Shown piece by piece: positions 1 to 5,569 of a stretch of DNA of 6,499 bases (the first letter of the stretch is position 1; each line of letters starts with the position of its first letter). This DNA comes from Egerieenecus merdigallinarum (GTDB taxonomy: Bacteria; Bacillota; Clostridia; Christensenellales; Aristaeellaceae). The position numbers and the translations under genes are program-made. A model generated the notes under the pieces. That model made no database searches. It had not been told where the DNA came from and saw nothing but the letters and a program-made list of their open reading frames with translations. The DNA lies in the NCBI GenBank assembly GCA_018711985.1, contig DVHS01000213.1:1-6499 (forward strand). Direction: 5' to 3'.

Positions 1-41
1 GAAATAGGAGGATAATGGAGAAAATAAGAAATTGGGTAAAG

Positions 42-56
42 TTTGAACCCTTCAAA
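42..56. promoter_or_regulatory. Inverted repeat upstream of the decarboxylase operon (candidate operator)
   Basis: TTTGAA and TTCAAA form a perfect 6-bp inverted repeat around a CCC spacer, 53 bases upstream of the first gene's start. It lies in an AT-richer stretch than the genes. The symmetry is visible directly; a regulatory role is only inferred, since no known operator is recognised and a stem this short could arise by chance. Confidence 0.25.
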
Positions 57-63
57 TATCCTC

Positions 64-77
64 ATGCCATGTGGCAT
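64..77. promoter_or_regulatory. Second inverted repeat upstream of the operon (candidate operator)
   Basis: ATGCCA-TG-TGGCAT is a perfect 6-bp inverted repeat with a 2-base centre, lying 7 bases downstream of the TTTGAA repeat. A 2-base loop is too tight for the full RNA hairpin, so a DNA-binding protein site is more plausible than an attenuator. No regulator gene is in the window to pair with it. Confidence 0.25.
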
Positions 78-95
78 AGACCGCAGGATTCATGG

Positions 96-101
96 AAGGA
101 G
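96..101 (+). promoter_or_regulatory. Ribosome binding site deciding the mmdA start
   Basis: AAGGAG (within GGAAGGAGAG, 94-103) lies 7 bases before ATG 109. The open frame reaches further up to a TTG at 43, but that TTG has no purine-rich site before it and the extra 22 residues do not resemble the family's N-terminus. The start at 109 is therefore preferred. Confidence 0.85.
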
Positions 102-108
102 AGCGGAC

Positions 109-1593
109 ATGAACAACACACAAGACCTGAAGCAGGTGCTGCAGAAGAAGCAGGAAATCCTGCAGGGGAATGCTGAGCGCGTGGCCAAGCAGCGCGCCCA
201 GGGGAAACTGACTGCTCGGGAACGGGTAGCCAAGCTTGTGGATCAAGGCAGCTTTGTGGAAATGGATGTCCTGGTTAGCGAAAAAGACGGTGGCGCAGGT
301 GTCGTGACCGGTTATGGCACGGTACAGGATCGTCCCGTGTATTTGTTTGCCCAGGATTTTACTGTCCACGGCGGCGCAATGGGACGTGCGCAGGCAAAGA
401 AAATCCTGAAGGTGCTTGATTTGGCGCAGAAGACTGGCGCACCGGTGGTAGCCATGTGCGACAGCAACGGTGTGCGCCTGGATGAAGGTGCCGCAGCCAT
501 GAACGCCTATGCGGAAGTTTTTGCGAAAATGACGCGGCTCTCCGGTGTGTGCCCCATGATTGCGCTGGTGTTGGGCCCCTGCGCCGGTGGCGCGGCCATG
601 ATCAGCCAGATTGCCGATGTGAGCATCCTGGCTGAAAAAGTGGGCCAACTGATGGTCTATGGCCCGCAGGTGATGAGCGCGGTCAACGGTGAAACGTTAA
701 CCGGGGAGACGCTGGGCGGTGCCAAGACCATGGCAGCCCAGGGCGGCGTGGCACTGACAGCCGCCGATGAGGACGAAGCCATTGCGCTGGCTGTGCGCGT
801 TCTGGATCTGTTGCCCGGTTCCAACGCCGAAGATGCGCCCCTGGTGGATACCGACGATATGAACCGGCTGCTCCCGGCAATCGCCCCGGATGACAGCGAG
901 GCGCTGATGTCTGCCATGGCGGACGGCGCGAGCTTTATTGAGCTGTATCGGGATTGGGGCAAGGAGCTGCGCGTAGCGCTGTGCCGCATGGGTGGCCGCA
1001 GTGTTGGCCTGGTCTGCGGCAATGCCAAGGAGAACGAAGGCATGATCTCTCCTGCTGCCGCTGCGAAAGCCGCGCGGTTCATCCGCCTGTGCGACTGCTA
1101 CTCTCTGCCTGTGGTCAGCCTGATTAACAGCAAGGGTGTTGCTGTTCCCTCCGCAAAGACGCAGTCCTGGACCATGATTACCTCCAGCCAGTTGCTGTAT
1201 GCTTATGCTGAGGCCACCTGCCCCAAGGTGTCCGTGGTGGTGGGCAATGCCATTGGTCAAGCGTATGTGGCCATGGGTGGCAAAGCCAACGCCGATGTAT
1301 GCTATGCCTGGCCGGGCGCGGTGATCTCCGCCTTGACGCCTGATGCTGCGGTGCAGTTGCTGTACGTGGACGAACTGAAAAATGATACCAAGCCTGCCCT
1401 GGAGAGCCGGGCGGAGCTGGAGGCCAAATATGCCGCGGAGGTGGCAGATGGCGTGGCTGCGGCCCGGGATGGCATGATCGATGACGTATGCGATCCTGCG
1501 CAGACGCGGAAGCTGGTCCTTGCGGCTCTGGAGATGCTGTCCTCCAAGCGGGACTCGAATCCGCCGAAGAAGCACGGCAACCTGCCGCTGTAA
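109..1593 (+). CDS. mmdA: 12S/MmdA-type biotin-dependent acyl-CoA carboxyltransferase (decarboxylase alpha subunit)
   Basis: This 494-residue protein has the two-domain crotonase-like fold arrangement of the PccB/MmdA/transcarboxylase-12S family (usually about 500-520). It moves a carboxyl group between an acyl-CoA and carrier-bound biotin in the cytoplasm. The N-domain holds GPCAGGAA (residues 156-163), the first oxyanion-hole motif, and an LGGAKT segment (about 202-207). The C-domain holds GNAIGQAYVAMGGK (379-392) and a YAWP segment (399-402). The C-terminus ends KKHGNLPL, the family's typical ending. Several hallmark motifs are altered: DSGGARIQEG reads DSNGVRLDEG (118-127), the D-x-PGF-x-x-G segment reads NSKGVAVPS (340-348), and the second GGA oxyanion motif reads GQA (383-385). 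The family call is strong and is supported by the A-D-C-B gene order; methylmalonyl-CoA as substrate is a guess, with malonyl-CoA or another acyl-CoA possible. It is the first gene of the operon. Confidence 0.85.
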   Translation: MNNTQDLKQVLQKKQEILQGNAERVAKQRAQGKLTARERVAKLVDQGSFVEMDVLVSEKDGGAGVVTGYGTVQDRPVYLFAQDFTVHGGAMGRAQAKKILKVLDLAQKTGAPVVAMCDSNGVRLDEGAAAMNAYAEVFAKMTRLSGVCPMIALVLGPCAGGAAMISQIADVSILAEKVGQLMVYGPQVMSAVNGETLTGETLGGAKTMAAQGGVALTAADEDEAIALAVRVLDLLPGSNAEDAPLVDTDDMNRLLPAIAPDDSEALMSAMADGASFIELYRDWGKELRVALCRMGGRSVGLVCGNAKENEGMISPAAAAKAARFIRLCDCYSLPVVSLINSKGVAVPSAKTQSWTMITSSQLLYAYAEATCPKVSVVVGNAIGQAYVAMGGKANADVCYAWPGAVISALTPDAAVQLLYVDELKNDTKPALESRAELEAKYAAEVADGVAAARDGMIDDVCDPAQTRKLVLAALEMLSSKRDSNPPKKHGNLPL

Positions 1594-1614
1594 CGGAAAG
1601 GAACGTGTGAAGAC

Positions 1615-1971
1615 ATGGATATGCTGATATTTGGCCTGAGCGTAACGGTTGTGGGCATGCTGATCGTTTTCTTCGGGCTGATCATTCTGATTGGCTTGAT
1701 TAAGCTGGTCACCGTGATGACCAGCGGCGAAAAGCACCATAAGGAAACCGCTACCCCTGCGCCTACGCCTGCTCCAGTGCCCGTAGCGCCGGTGGAGCCT
1801 GCCCCTGTGGCGGCACCGCAGGACGATGCGCTGATCGCAGTAATCTCCGCGGCCATTGCTGCGGTGATGGGGGAAGACAAGGGCTTTGTGGTGCGCCATG
1901 TGCGCCGGATTTCCAATGCCCCGGCCTGGCAGAAGGCTGGGCGCGAGGAACAGGTTTACAGCCGCTTCTAA
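1615..1971 (+). CDS. mmdD: MmdD/OadG-type membrane subunit of a Na+-translocating decarboxylase
   Basis: A 118-residue single-span membrane protein of the OadG/MmdD family, which anchors the carboxyltransferase to the membrane beta subunit and is needed for complex assembly. One hydrophobic helix (residues 4-34) is followed by a short charged stretch, an Ala/Pro/Val linker (46-69) and a C-terminal cytoplasmic segment (70-118). That segment begins DDALIAVISAAIAAVMG, then has the basic FVVRHVRRIS stretch, and ends in PAWQKAGREEQVYSRF. This helix-basic-PAW ending is typical of the Clostridia and Veillonella delta subunits. AAAGGAA (1597-1603) precedes the start by 11 bases; Met3 at 1621 is a possible alternative start. 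It lies 21 bases after mmdA. Veillonella also has a small MmdE resembling this C-terminal part; no separate mmdE is present here. Confidence 0.85.
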   Translation: MDMLIFGLSVTVVGMLIVFFGLIILIGLIKLVTVMTSGEKHHKETATPAPTPAPVPVAPVEPAPVAAPQDDALIAVISAAIAAVMGEDKGFVVRHVRRISNAPAWQKAGREEQVYSRF

Positions 1972-2000
1972 GGAACGGAAAAGCTTTTGAAATGATTTTG

Positions 2001-2006
2001 AGGAGG
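2001..2006 (+). promoter_or_regulatory. Strong ribosome binding site of the biotin carrier gene
   Basis: AGGAGG sits 8 bases before ATG 2015, clearly stronger than the sites of the two flanking genes (mmdD and mmdB). This fits a higher need for the small carrier, which in related complexes is present in at least equimolar amount to the catalytic subunits. The dosage idea is inference. Confidence 0.7.
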
Positions 2007-2014
2007 ACAACATC

Positions 2015-2425
2015 ATGCGTAAGTTTATGATTACCGTCAATGGCGCCAGCTACGAAGTGGATGTGGAAGAAATCGGCGGCGCCCCCACTGCTGCTCCTGT
2101 ACGTCCGGCGGCTCCCGTGGCTCCTGTGGCCCCTGCAGCTCCTGTGGCTGCCCCCGTGGCTCCTGCCGCTCCTGCGCCCGCCGCTCCTGCCGCTCATGCT
2201 GCCCCTGTGGCTGGTGAGGCCGTGAAAGCCCCCATGCCTGGCAACATTCTGGATGTGAAGGTCAAGGCTGGCGACAGTGTGACCAAGGGTCAGACCCTTG
2301 TCGTCCTGGAGGCCATGAAGATGGAAAACGAAATTCCCGCTCCCCATGACGGCAAGGTACTGCAGGTTATTGTTACCAAGGGTTCCACGGTGGAAGCCGG
2401 CGCTACGATGGTGGTACTGGGCTGA
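2015..2425 (+). CDS. mmdC: Biotin carboxyl carrier protein (MmdC/1.3S-type gamma subunit)
   Basis: This 136-residue protein is the free biotin carrier of the complex. The N-terminus (MRKFMITVNGASYEVDVEEI, residues 1-20) resembles the 1.3S subunit of Propionibacterium transcarboxylase. A flexible Ala/Pro/Val linker follows (about 23-66), then a biotinyl domain (about 70-136). The biotinylation motif is EAMKMENE with the target Lys at 102, 34 residues from the C-terminus, the usual distance. The linker should let the domain swing between the carboxyltransferases and the membrane beta subunit. It is the only biotinyl domain encoded in the window, so both carboxyltransferases (109-1593 and 3953-5353) presumably use it. 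It needs a biotin ligase, which is not encoded here. The start is set by AGGAGG 8 bases upstream. Confidence 0.93.
   Translation: MRKFMITVNGASYEVDVEEIGGAPTAAPVRPAAPVAPVAPAAPVAAPVAPAAPAPAAPAAHAAPVAGEAVKAPMPGNILDVKVKAGDSVTKGQTLVVLEAMKMENEIPAPHDGKVLQVIVTKGSTVEAGATMVVLG
2081..2212 (+). repeat. Low-complexity Ala-Pro-Val coding repeat (carrier linker)
   Basis: Residues 23-66 of the biotin carrier are encoded by irregular reiterations of GCTCCTGTGGCT-like and GCTCCTGCC-like units. The protein-level result is a long AP-rich hinge. Such tracts can vary in length by replication slippage, and they also create spurious open frames in the other phases. Confidence 0.75.
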
Positions 2426-2455
2426 GCGTGCGGCCGAGGAAAGTGAGTTGATACG

Positions 2456-3913
2456 ATGTCGATTGATATTCTCGGTACGCTGCGGGAGCTTTACCTGACC
2501 TCCGGTATTGCCATGTATGCCTCCGATCCGAAGGCGCTGATCATGGTGGCGGTGGCCTGCTTGCTGCTGTACCTGGCCATTGTGAAGAAGTTTGAACCAC
2601 TGCTGCTGCTGCCCATTGCTTTTGGTATGCTGCTGACCAACCTGTTGGGGAGCGACATCTACCATGAAGAGCTGTTTGCCGGTGGCCATGTGAACTGGGG
2701 CCTTTTTGGCGGTGCGACCCTGGTCAATTCGGCAAACCTGGCGGATTTGAGCAACTTGACCATCAACGCCGCAGGCGCTATTTTGACGCCTTCCGGCTCT
2801 ATCCTGGGCAACATTACTGCGACGCTGTCCGAAGCGGTTCGCTTGACGGAGACCGGTGCCATTGTTAGCCAGGCCACGGGTGAAGTGATTTACGACTCCA
2901 TCAACGTGGTGCTCAACAGCGGCTGCTATCTGCAGAACGGTCAGGTGTTCAATGCGCTGGGCGAATTGGTGGCCACCTCTGGCAAAACCATCAGCGCGGG
3001 CCTGCTGGACTACCTGTACCTGGGCGTTAAGCTGGGCATTTATCCCTGCCTGATCTTCATGGGCGTTGGCGCGGGCACGGACTTTGGTCCCTTGATTGCC
3101 AATCCCAAGACGCTGCTGCTGGGTGCGGCGGCACAGCTGGGTATCTTCCTGACCTTCATTGGTGCAATCCTGCTGGGCTTCACCTCTGCGGAAGCCAGTG
3201 CCATTGGTATCATCGGCGGCGCGGACGGCCCCACGGCCATCTGGCTGACGGGCAAGCTGGCGCCCCATCTGTTGGGACCCATCGCGGTGGCTGCATACAG
3301 CTACATGGCCCTGGTGCCTGTGATTCAGCCGCCGATTATGAAAGCGCTGACCACCAAGAAGGAGCGCTCCATCGTGATGGAGCAGCTGCGGCCTGTGTCC
3401 AAGAAGCAGAAGATTCTTTTCCCGATTATTGTGACGATCCTGGTAGCGTTGCTGCTGCCCTCTGCTGCGCCTCTGGTGGGCTGCCTGATGCTGGGTAACC
3501 TGTTCAAGGAATGCGGCGTGGTGGAACGCCTGAACAAGACTGCTCAGAACGAGCTGATGAACATCGTGACCATCTTCCTGGGGGTGACGGTGGGCGCTAC
3601 GGCTACTTCCAGCACCTTCCTGTCCGTCAATACCCTCAAGATCATTGCGCTGGGCATTGTGGCTTTCGGTATGGGCACGGCAGGCGGTGTGCTGCTGGCC
3701 AAGGTGATGAACAAGCTCTCTGGCGGCAAGATCAATCCGTTGATTGGTTCTGCCGGTGTTTCCGCGGTTCCCATGGCGGCGCGTGTGTCGCAGAAGGTAG
3801 GTCAGGAGGCCAATCCTGGCAACTTCCTGCTGATGCATGCCATGGGCCCGAACGTGGCCGGCGTTATCGGCTCTGCGATTGCCGCGGGCGTGCTGCTGTC
3901 CATGTTTGGTTAA
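2456..3913 (+). CDS. mmdB: Na+-translocating decarboxylase beta subunit (OadB/MmdB/GcdB family), with enlarged loop
   Basis: This 485-residue polytopic membrane protein decarboxylates carboxybiotin and pumps Na+ outward. Residues known to matter in Klebsiella OadB are all present at a constant offset of 54: D257 in GGADGPTAI (D203), Y283 in AAYSYMALVP (Y229), and N427, G431, S436 and R443 in the NPLIGSAGVSAVPMAAR segment (N373, G377, S382, R389). The TDFGPLIANPKTLLLGAAAQ segment is at 208-227, and MHAMGPNVAGVIGSA at 460-474 is also intact, so the pump should be functional. Helices are at about 27-43 and 48-64, with the rest after 183. The segment between (about 65-182) is far longer than in Veillonella or glutaconyl-CoA enzymes, making this protein longer than the usual 370-435 residues. 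The start ATG 2456 has GAGGAAAG (2436-2443) 12 bases before it and a weaker GTGAG closer. It lies 30 bases after the carrier gene. Confidence 0.93.
   Translation: MSIDILGTLRELYLTSGIAMYASDPKALIMVAVACLLLYLAIVKKFEPLLLLPIAFGMLLTNLLGSDIYHEELFAGGHVNWGLFGGATLVNSANLADLSNLTINAAGAILTPSGSILGNITATLSEAVRLTETGAIVSQATGEVIYDSINVVLNSGCYLQNGQVFNALGELVATSGKTISAGLLDYLYLGVKLGIYPCLIFMGVGAGTDFGPLIANPKTLLLGAAAQLGIFLTFIGAILLGFTSAEASAIGIIGGADGPTAIWLTGKLAPHLLGPIAVAAYSYMALVPVIQPPIMKALTTKKERSIVMEQLRPVSKKQKILFPIIVTILVALLLPSAAPLVGCLMLGNLFKECGVVERLNKTAQNELMNIVTIFLGVTVGATATSSTFLSVNTLKIIALGIVAFGMGTAGGVLLAKVMNKLSGGKINPLIGSAGVSAVPMAARVSQKVGQEANPGNFLLMHAMGPNVAGVIGSAIAAGVLLSMFG
2771..3001 (+). repeat. Three degenerate ~27-residue protein repeats in the beta-subunit loop
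   Basis: Within the beta subunit, GAILTPSGSIL (residues 107-117), GAIVSQATGEVI (134-145) and GQVFNALGELV (162-172) share a G-[AQ]-[IV]-hydrophobic then G-[SE]-hydrophobic pattern, spaced 27 and 28 residues apart. Each looks like a short beta hairpin followed by a linker. The similarity is at protein level only; there is no obvious nucleotide repeat, so any duplication would be old. Confidence 0.5.
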
Positions 3914-3952
3914 CGGCTGGATTTTTGACTGCATAGTAAGGAGGCTTTTCCT

Positions 3953-5353
3953 ATGCCGAAAGTGCAAATTACCGATACCATCCTGCGTGACGGTCACCAG
4001 TCCCAGGCCGCCACGCGGATGCGGACCGACGAGATGCTGCCTGCCTGCGACATGCTGGACAAGGTAGGTTACTATTCCCTGGAGTGCTGGGGCGGCGCCA
4101 CCTACGACGCTTGCCTGCGCTTCCTGAATGAGGACCCCTGGGAGCGTCTGCGCAAGCTGCGCAAGGCCCTTCCCCACACCAAGACGCAGATGCTGCTGCG
4201 CGGCCAGAACCTGCTGGGCTATCGTCCGTACTCGGATGATGTGGTGGAGTTCTTTGTCAAGAAGGCTGTGGAAAACGGCATTGACATTATCCGCTGCTTC
4301 GATGCCCTCAATGACCTGCGCAACATGGAAACCGCTGTGAAGGCCACCAAGAAGTATGGCGGCATTGCGGAAATTGCCATGAGCTATACGGAGTCCCCGG
4401 TACATAACGAGGATTATTTCGTAAAGCTGGCGCAGGACATCGAAAAGATGGGTGCTGACATCATCTGCATCAAGGACATGGCCAATCTGCTGCTGCCCTA
4501 CAAGGCGTACAGCCTGGTCAAGCGCCTGAAGAAGGAGACCAGCCTGCCCATTGTGCTGCACACCCACAACACCACCGGCACCGGCGATATGGTGCTGCTG
4601 AAGGCCATTGAGGCGGGCGTCGATGTGGTGGATACCTGCTTGAGCCCCTTGGGCAGCGGTACTTCCCAGCCTGCCACGGAGTCGTTGGTGGCTACGCTGA
4701 AGGGCACGGAGTACGACACGGGCTTTGATCTGGATCTGCTGGCGAAGCTGGCGGAGCACTTCCGTGGCGTAGCGGATCGCCTGACCAAGGAAGGCTGGCG
4801 CGATCCCTCCCGTGTGCTGGGCGTGGACGTAAAGACGCTGCAATATCAGGTTCCCGGCGGTATGCTGTCCAACCTGATTGGTCAGCTGAAGGCTGCCAAT
4901 GCCATGGAAAAATACTACGACGTGCTGGCGGAGATCCCGCGGGTGCGCAAGGACTTTGGCTATCCGCCGCTGGTCACGCCTACCTCCCAGATTGTGGGTA
5001 CGCAGGCGGTTATGAACGTGCTCTACGGCGAGCGCTACAAGATGGTGCCCAAGGAGAGCAAGGGCTTGCTCCGCGGCGAATATGGCAAGCTGCCCGCTCC
5101 CGTAAACGAGGCGGTGCGCAAGCAGTGCATTGGCGATGACAAGGTGATCACTTGCCGCTTTGCCGATACGCTGCCTCCGGAACTGGATAAGCTGCGCGAA
5201 GAAATGCGCGAATGGTATCAGTGCGAGGAAGACGTGCTGACCTATGCCATGTTCCCCAAGGTTGCGCCCAAGTACTTCGAGTATCGTCAGGCACAACAAA
5301 TGAAGATCGACAGCGGTATGCTGGACAAGGCCGACAAGACCATGCCTGTATAA
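3953..5353 (+). CDS. oadA: 5S/OadA-type oxaloacetate/pyruvate carboxyltransferase, without biotinyl domain
   Basis: This 466-residue enzyme transfers carboxyl between oxaloacetate/pyruvate and biotin. It has an HMGL-like TIM-barrel carboxyltransferase domain (about residues 5-265) followed by the PYC/OADA conserved domain (about 290-440). The metal and catalytic residues are visible: D13 in TILRDGHQS, carboxylated-lysine candidate K174 in CIKDM, and H203 and H205 in HTHN. All lie 4 residues before the corresponding OadA positions (17, 178, 207, 209). Oxaloacetate decarboxylase alpha from Klebsiella is about 595 residues because a linker and biotinyl domain follow; here the protein stops just after the PYC/OADA domain, as in the transcarboxylase 5S subunit. 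It must use a separate carrier, most simply the mmdC product. TAAGGAGG (3937-3944) lies 8 bases before the ATG. It is the last gene of the operon, 39 bases after mmdB. An equally valid database name is pyruvate carboxylase subunit B. Confidence 0.92.
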   Translation: MPKVQITDTILRDGHQSQAATRMRTDEMLPACDMLDKVGYYSLECWGGATYDACLRFLNEDPWERLRKLRKALPHTKTQMLLRGQNLLGYRPYSDDVVEFFVKKAVENGIDIIRCFDALNDLRNMETAVKATKKYGGIAEIAMSYTESPVHNEDYFVKLAQDIEKMGADIICIKDMANLLLPYKAYSLVKRLKKETSLPIVLHTHNTTGTGDMVLLKAIEAGVDVVDTCLSPLGSGTSQPATESLVATLKGTEYDTGFDLDLLAKLAEHFRGVADRLTKEGWRDPSRVLGVDVKTLQYQVPGGMLSNLIGQLKAANAMEKYYDVLAEIPRVRKDFGYPPLVTPTSQIVGTQAVMNVLYGERYKMVPKESKGLLRGEYGKLPAPVNEAVRKQCIGDDKVITCRFADTLPPELDKLREEMREWYQCEEDVLTYAMFPKVAPKYFEYRQAQQMKIDSGMLDKADKTMPV

Positions 5354-5373
5354 TCGCCAGGGGAGAACTCTCA

Positions 5374-5412
5374 GGGAGGCTGTGCTCCAGTCGGGGCATA
5401 GCCTCCCTTTTT
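5374..5412 (+). terminator. Rho-independent terminator of the decarboxylase operon
   Basis: A 15-bp stem pairs 5374-5388 with 5393-5407 around a 4-base AGTC loop. There are two G-T wobbles and no mismatches, and the base is GGGAGGCT/AGCCTCCC. Five T residues follow (5408-5412). It starts 21 bases after the oadA stop codon. Confidence 0.93.
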
Positions 5413-5447
5413 GCGCATATGCCCTGGATGCGGGAGAGGACATAACG

Positions 5448-5473
5448 TTACGTCGGCTTTCGACGTAATTTTT
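5448..5473 (+). terminator. Second hairpin with T-tract (back-up terminator or operator)
   Basis: TTACGTCG (5448-5455) pairs perfectly with CGACGTAA (5461-5468) around a GCTTT loop, and TTTTT follows (5469-5473). This has the form of a + strand terminator, 35 bases after the first one. The stem is only 8 bp and half A/T at its base, so a protein-binding palindrome is an alternative. Confidence 0.55.
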
Positions 5474-5514
5474 GACAATTCAGAGCGGCTTGACAGGTTT
5501 TTACACATTCCGCA

Positions 5515-5543
5515 TTGCGCCGGGATGGATCCTTTGCTATAAT
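5515..5543 (+). promoter_or_regulatory. Extended -10 promoter of the ABC exporter unit
   Basis: TGCTATAAT at 5535-5543 is a perfect extended -10 element. TTGCGC at 5515-5520 lies 17 bases upstream of the TATAAT and keeps only the TTG of a -35 box, as is common for extended -10 promoters. Transcription would start near 5550, giving a leader of about 20 bases that is mostly ribosome binding site. Confidence 0.75.
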
Positions 5544-5554
5544 GGCACCTGAAA

Positions 5555-5561
5555 AAGGAGG
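5555..5561 (+). promoter_or_regulatory. Ribosome binding site deciding the ABC ATPase start
   Basis: AAGGAGG ends 8 bases before ATG 5570. The open frame could also begin at GTG 5561, but that codon overlaps the Shine-Dalgarno itself, and starting at 5570 gives the normal MIRLEHVSKQYG beginning of this ATPase type. Confidence 0.9.
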
Positions 5562-5569
5562 TGTTCCCG

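Noticed and set aside
43..108. A 22-residue N-terminal extension of mmdA starting at TTG 43.
   Set aside because: There is no ribosome binding site before 43, the residues do not resemble the family, and a good Shine-Dalgarno lies 7 bases before ATG 109.
15..176. A 53-codon + strand frame with AGGAGG at 6-11 and ATG at 15, open from the window edge and overlapping the start of mmdA.
   Set aside because: The Shine-Dalgarno is only 3 bases from the ATG, the second half is an out-of-frame reading of mmdA, and the peptide is unrecognised. The same bases read as a possible -10 element (GATAAT 11-16).
1979..1988. AAAAGCTTTT palindrome between mmdD and mmdC, considered as a terminator.
   Set aside because: It is a 10-bp DNA palindrome with no loop and no GC stem; it cannot form a terminator hairpin and the gap is only 43 bases.
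697..2040. A 447-codon minus-strand open frame opposite the first two genes.
   Set aside because: Same kind of shadow: His/Gln/Arg-rich composition, no recognisable domain, and it covers conserved + strand coding sequence.
2040..2225. A 61-codon Leu/Pro-rich + strand frame inside the biotin carrier gene.
   Set aside because: It is the alternative-phase reading of the Ala-Pro linker repeat, with no ribosome binding site of its own.
1763..5443. A 1226-codon open frame on the minus strand running opposite four of the operon genes.
   Set aside because: It is antisense to genes with clear conserved motifs, crosses their boundaries and intergenic gaps, and its translation is rich in His, Gln, Arg and Gly with no domain pattern. 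Codon bias of the + strand genes (few complements of stop codons in that phase) explains it.
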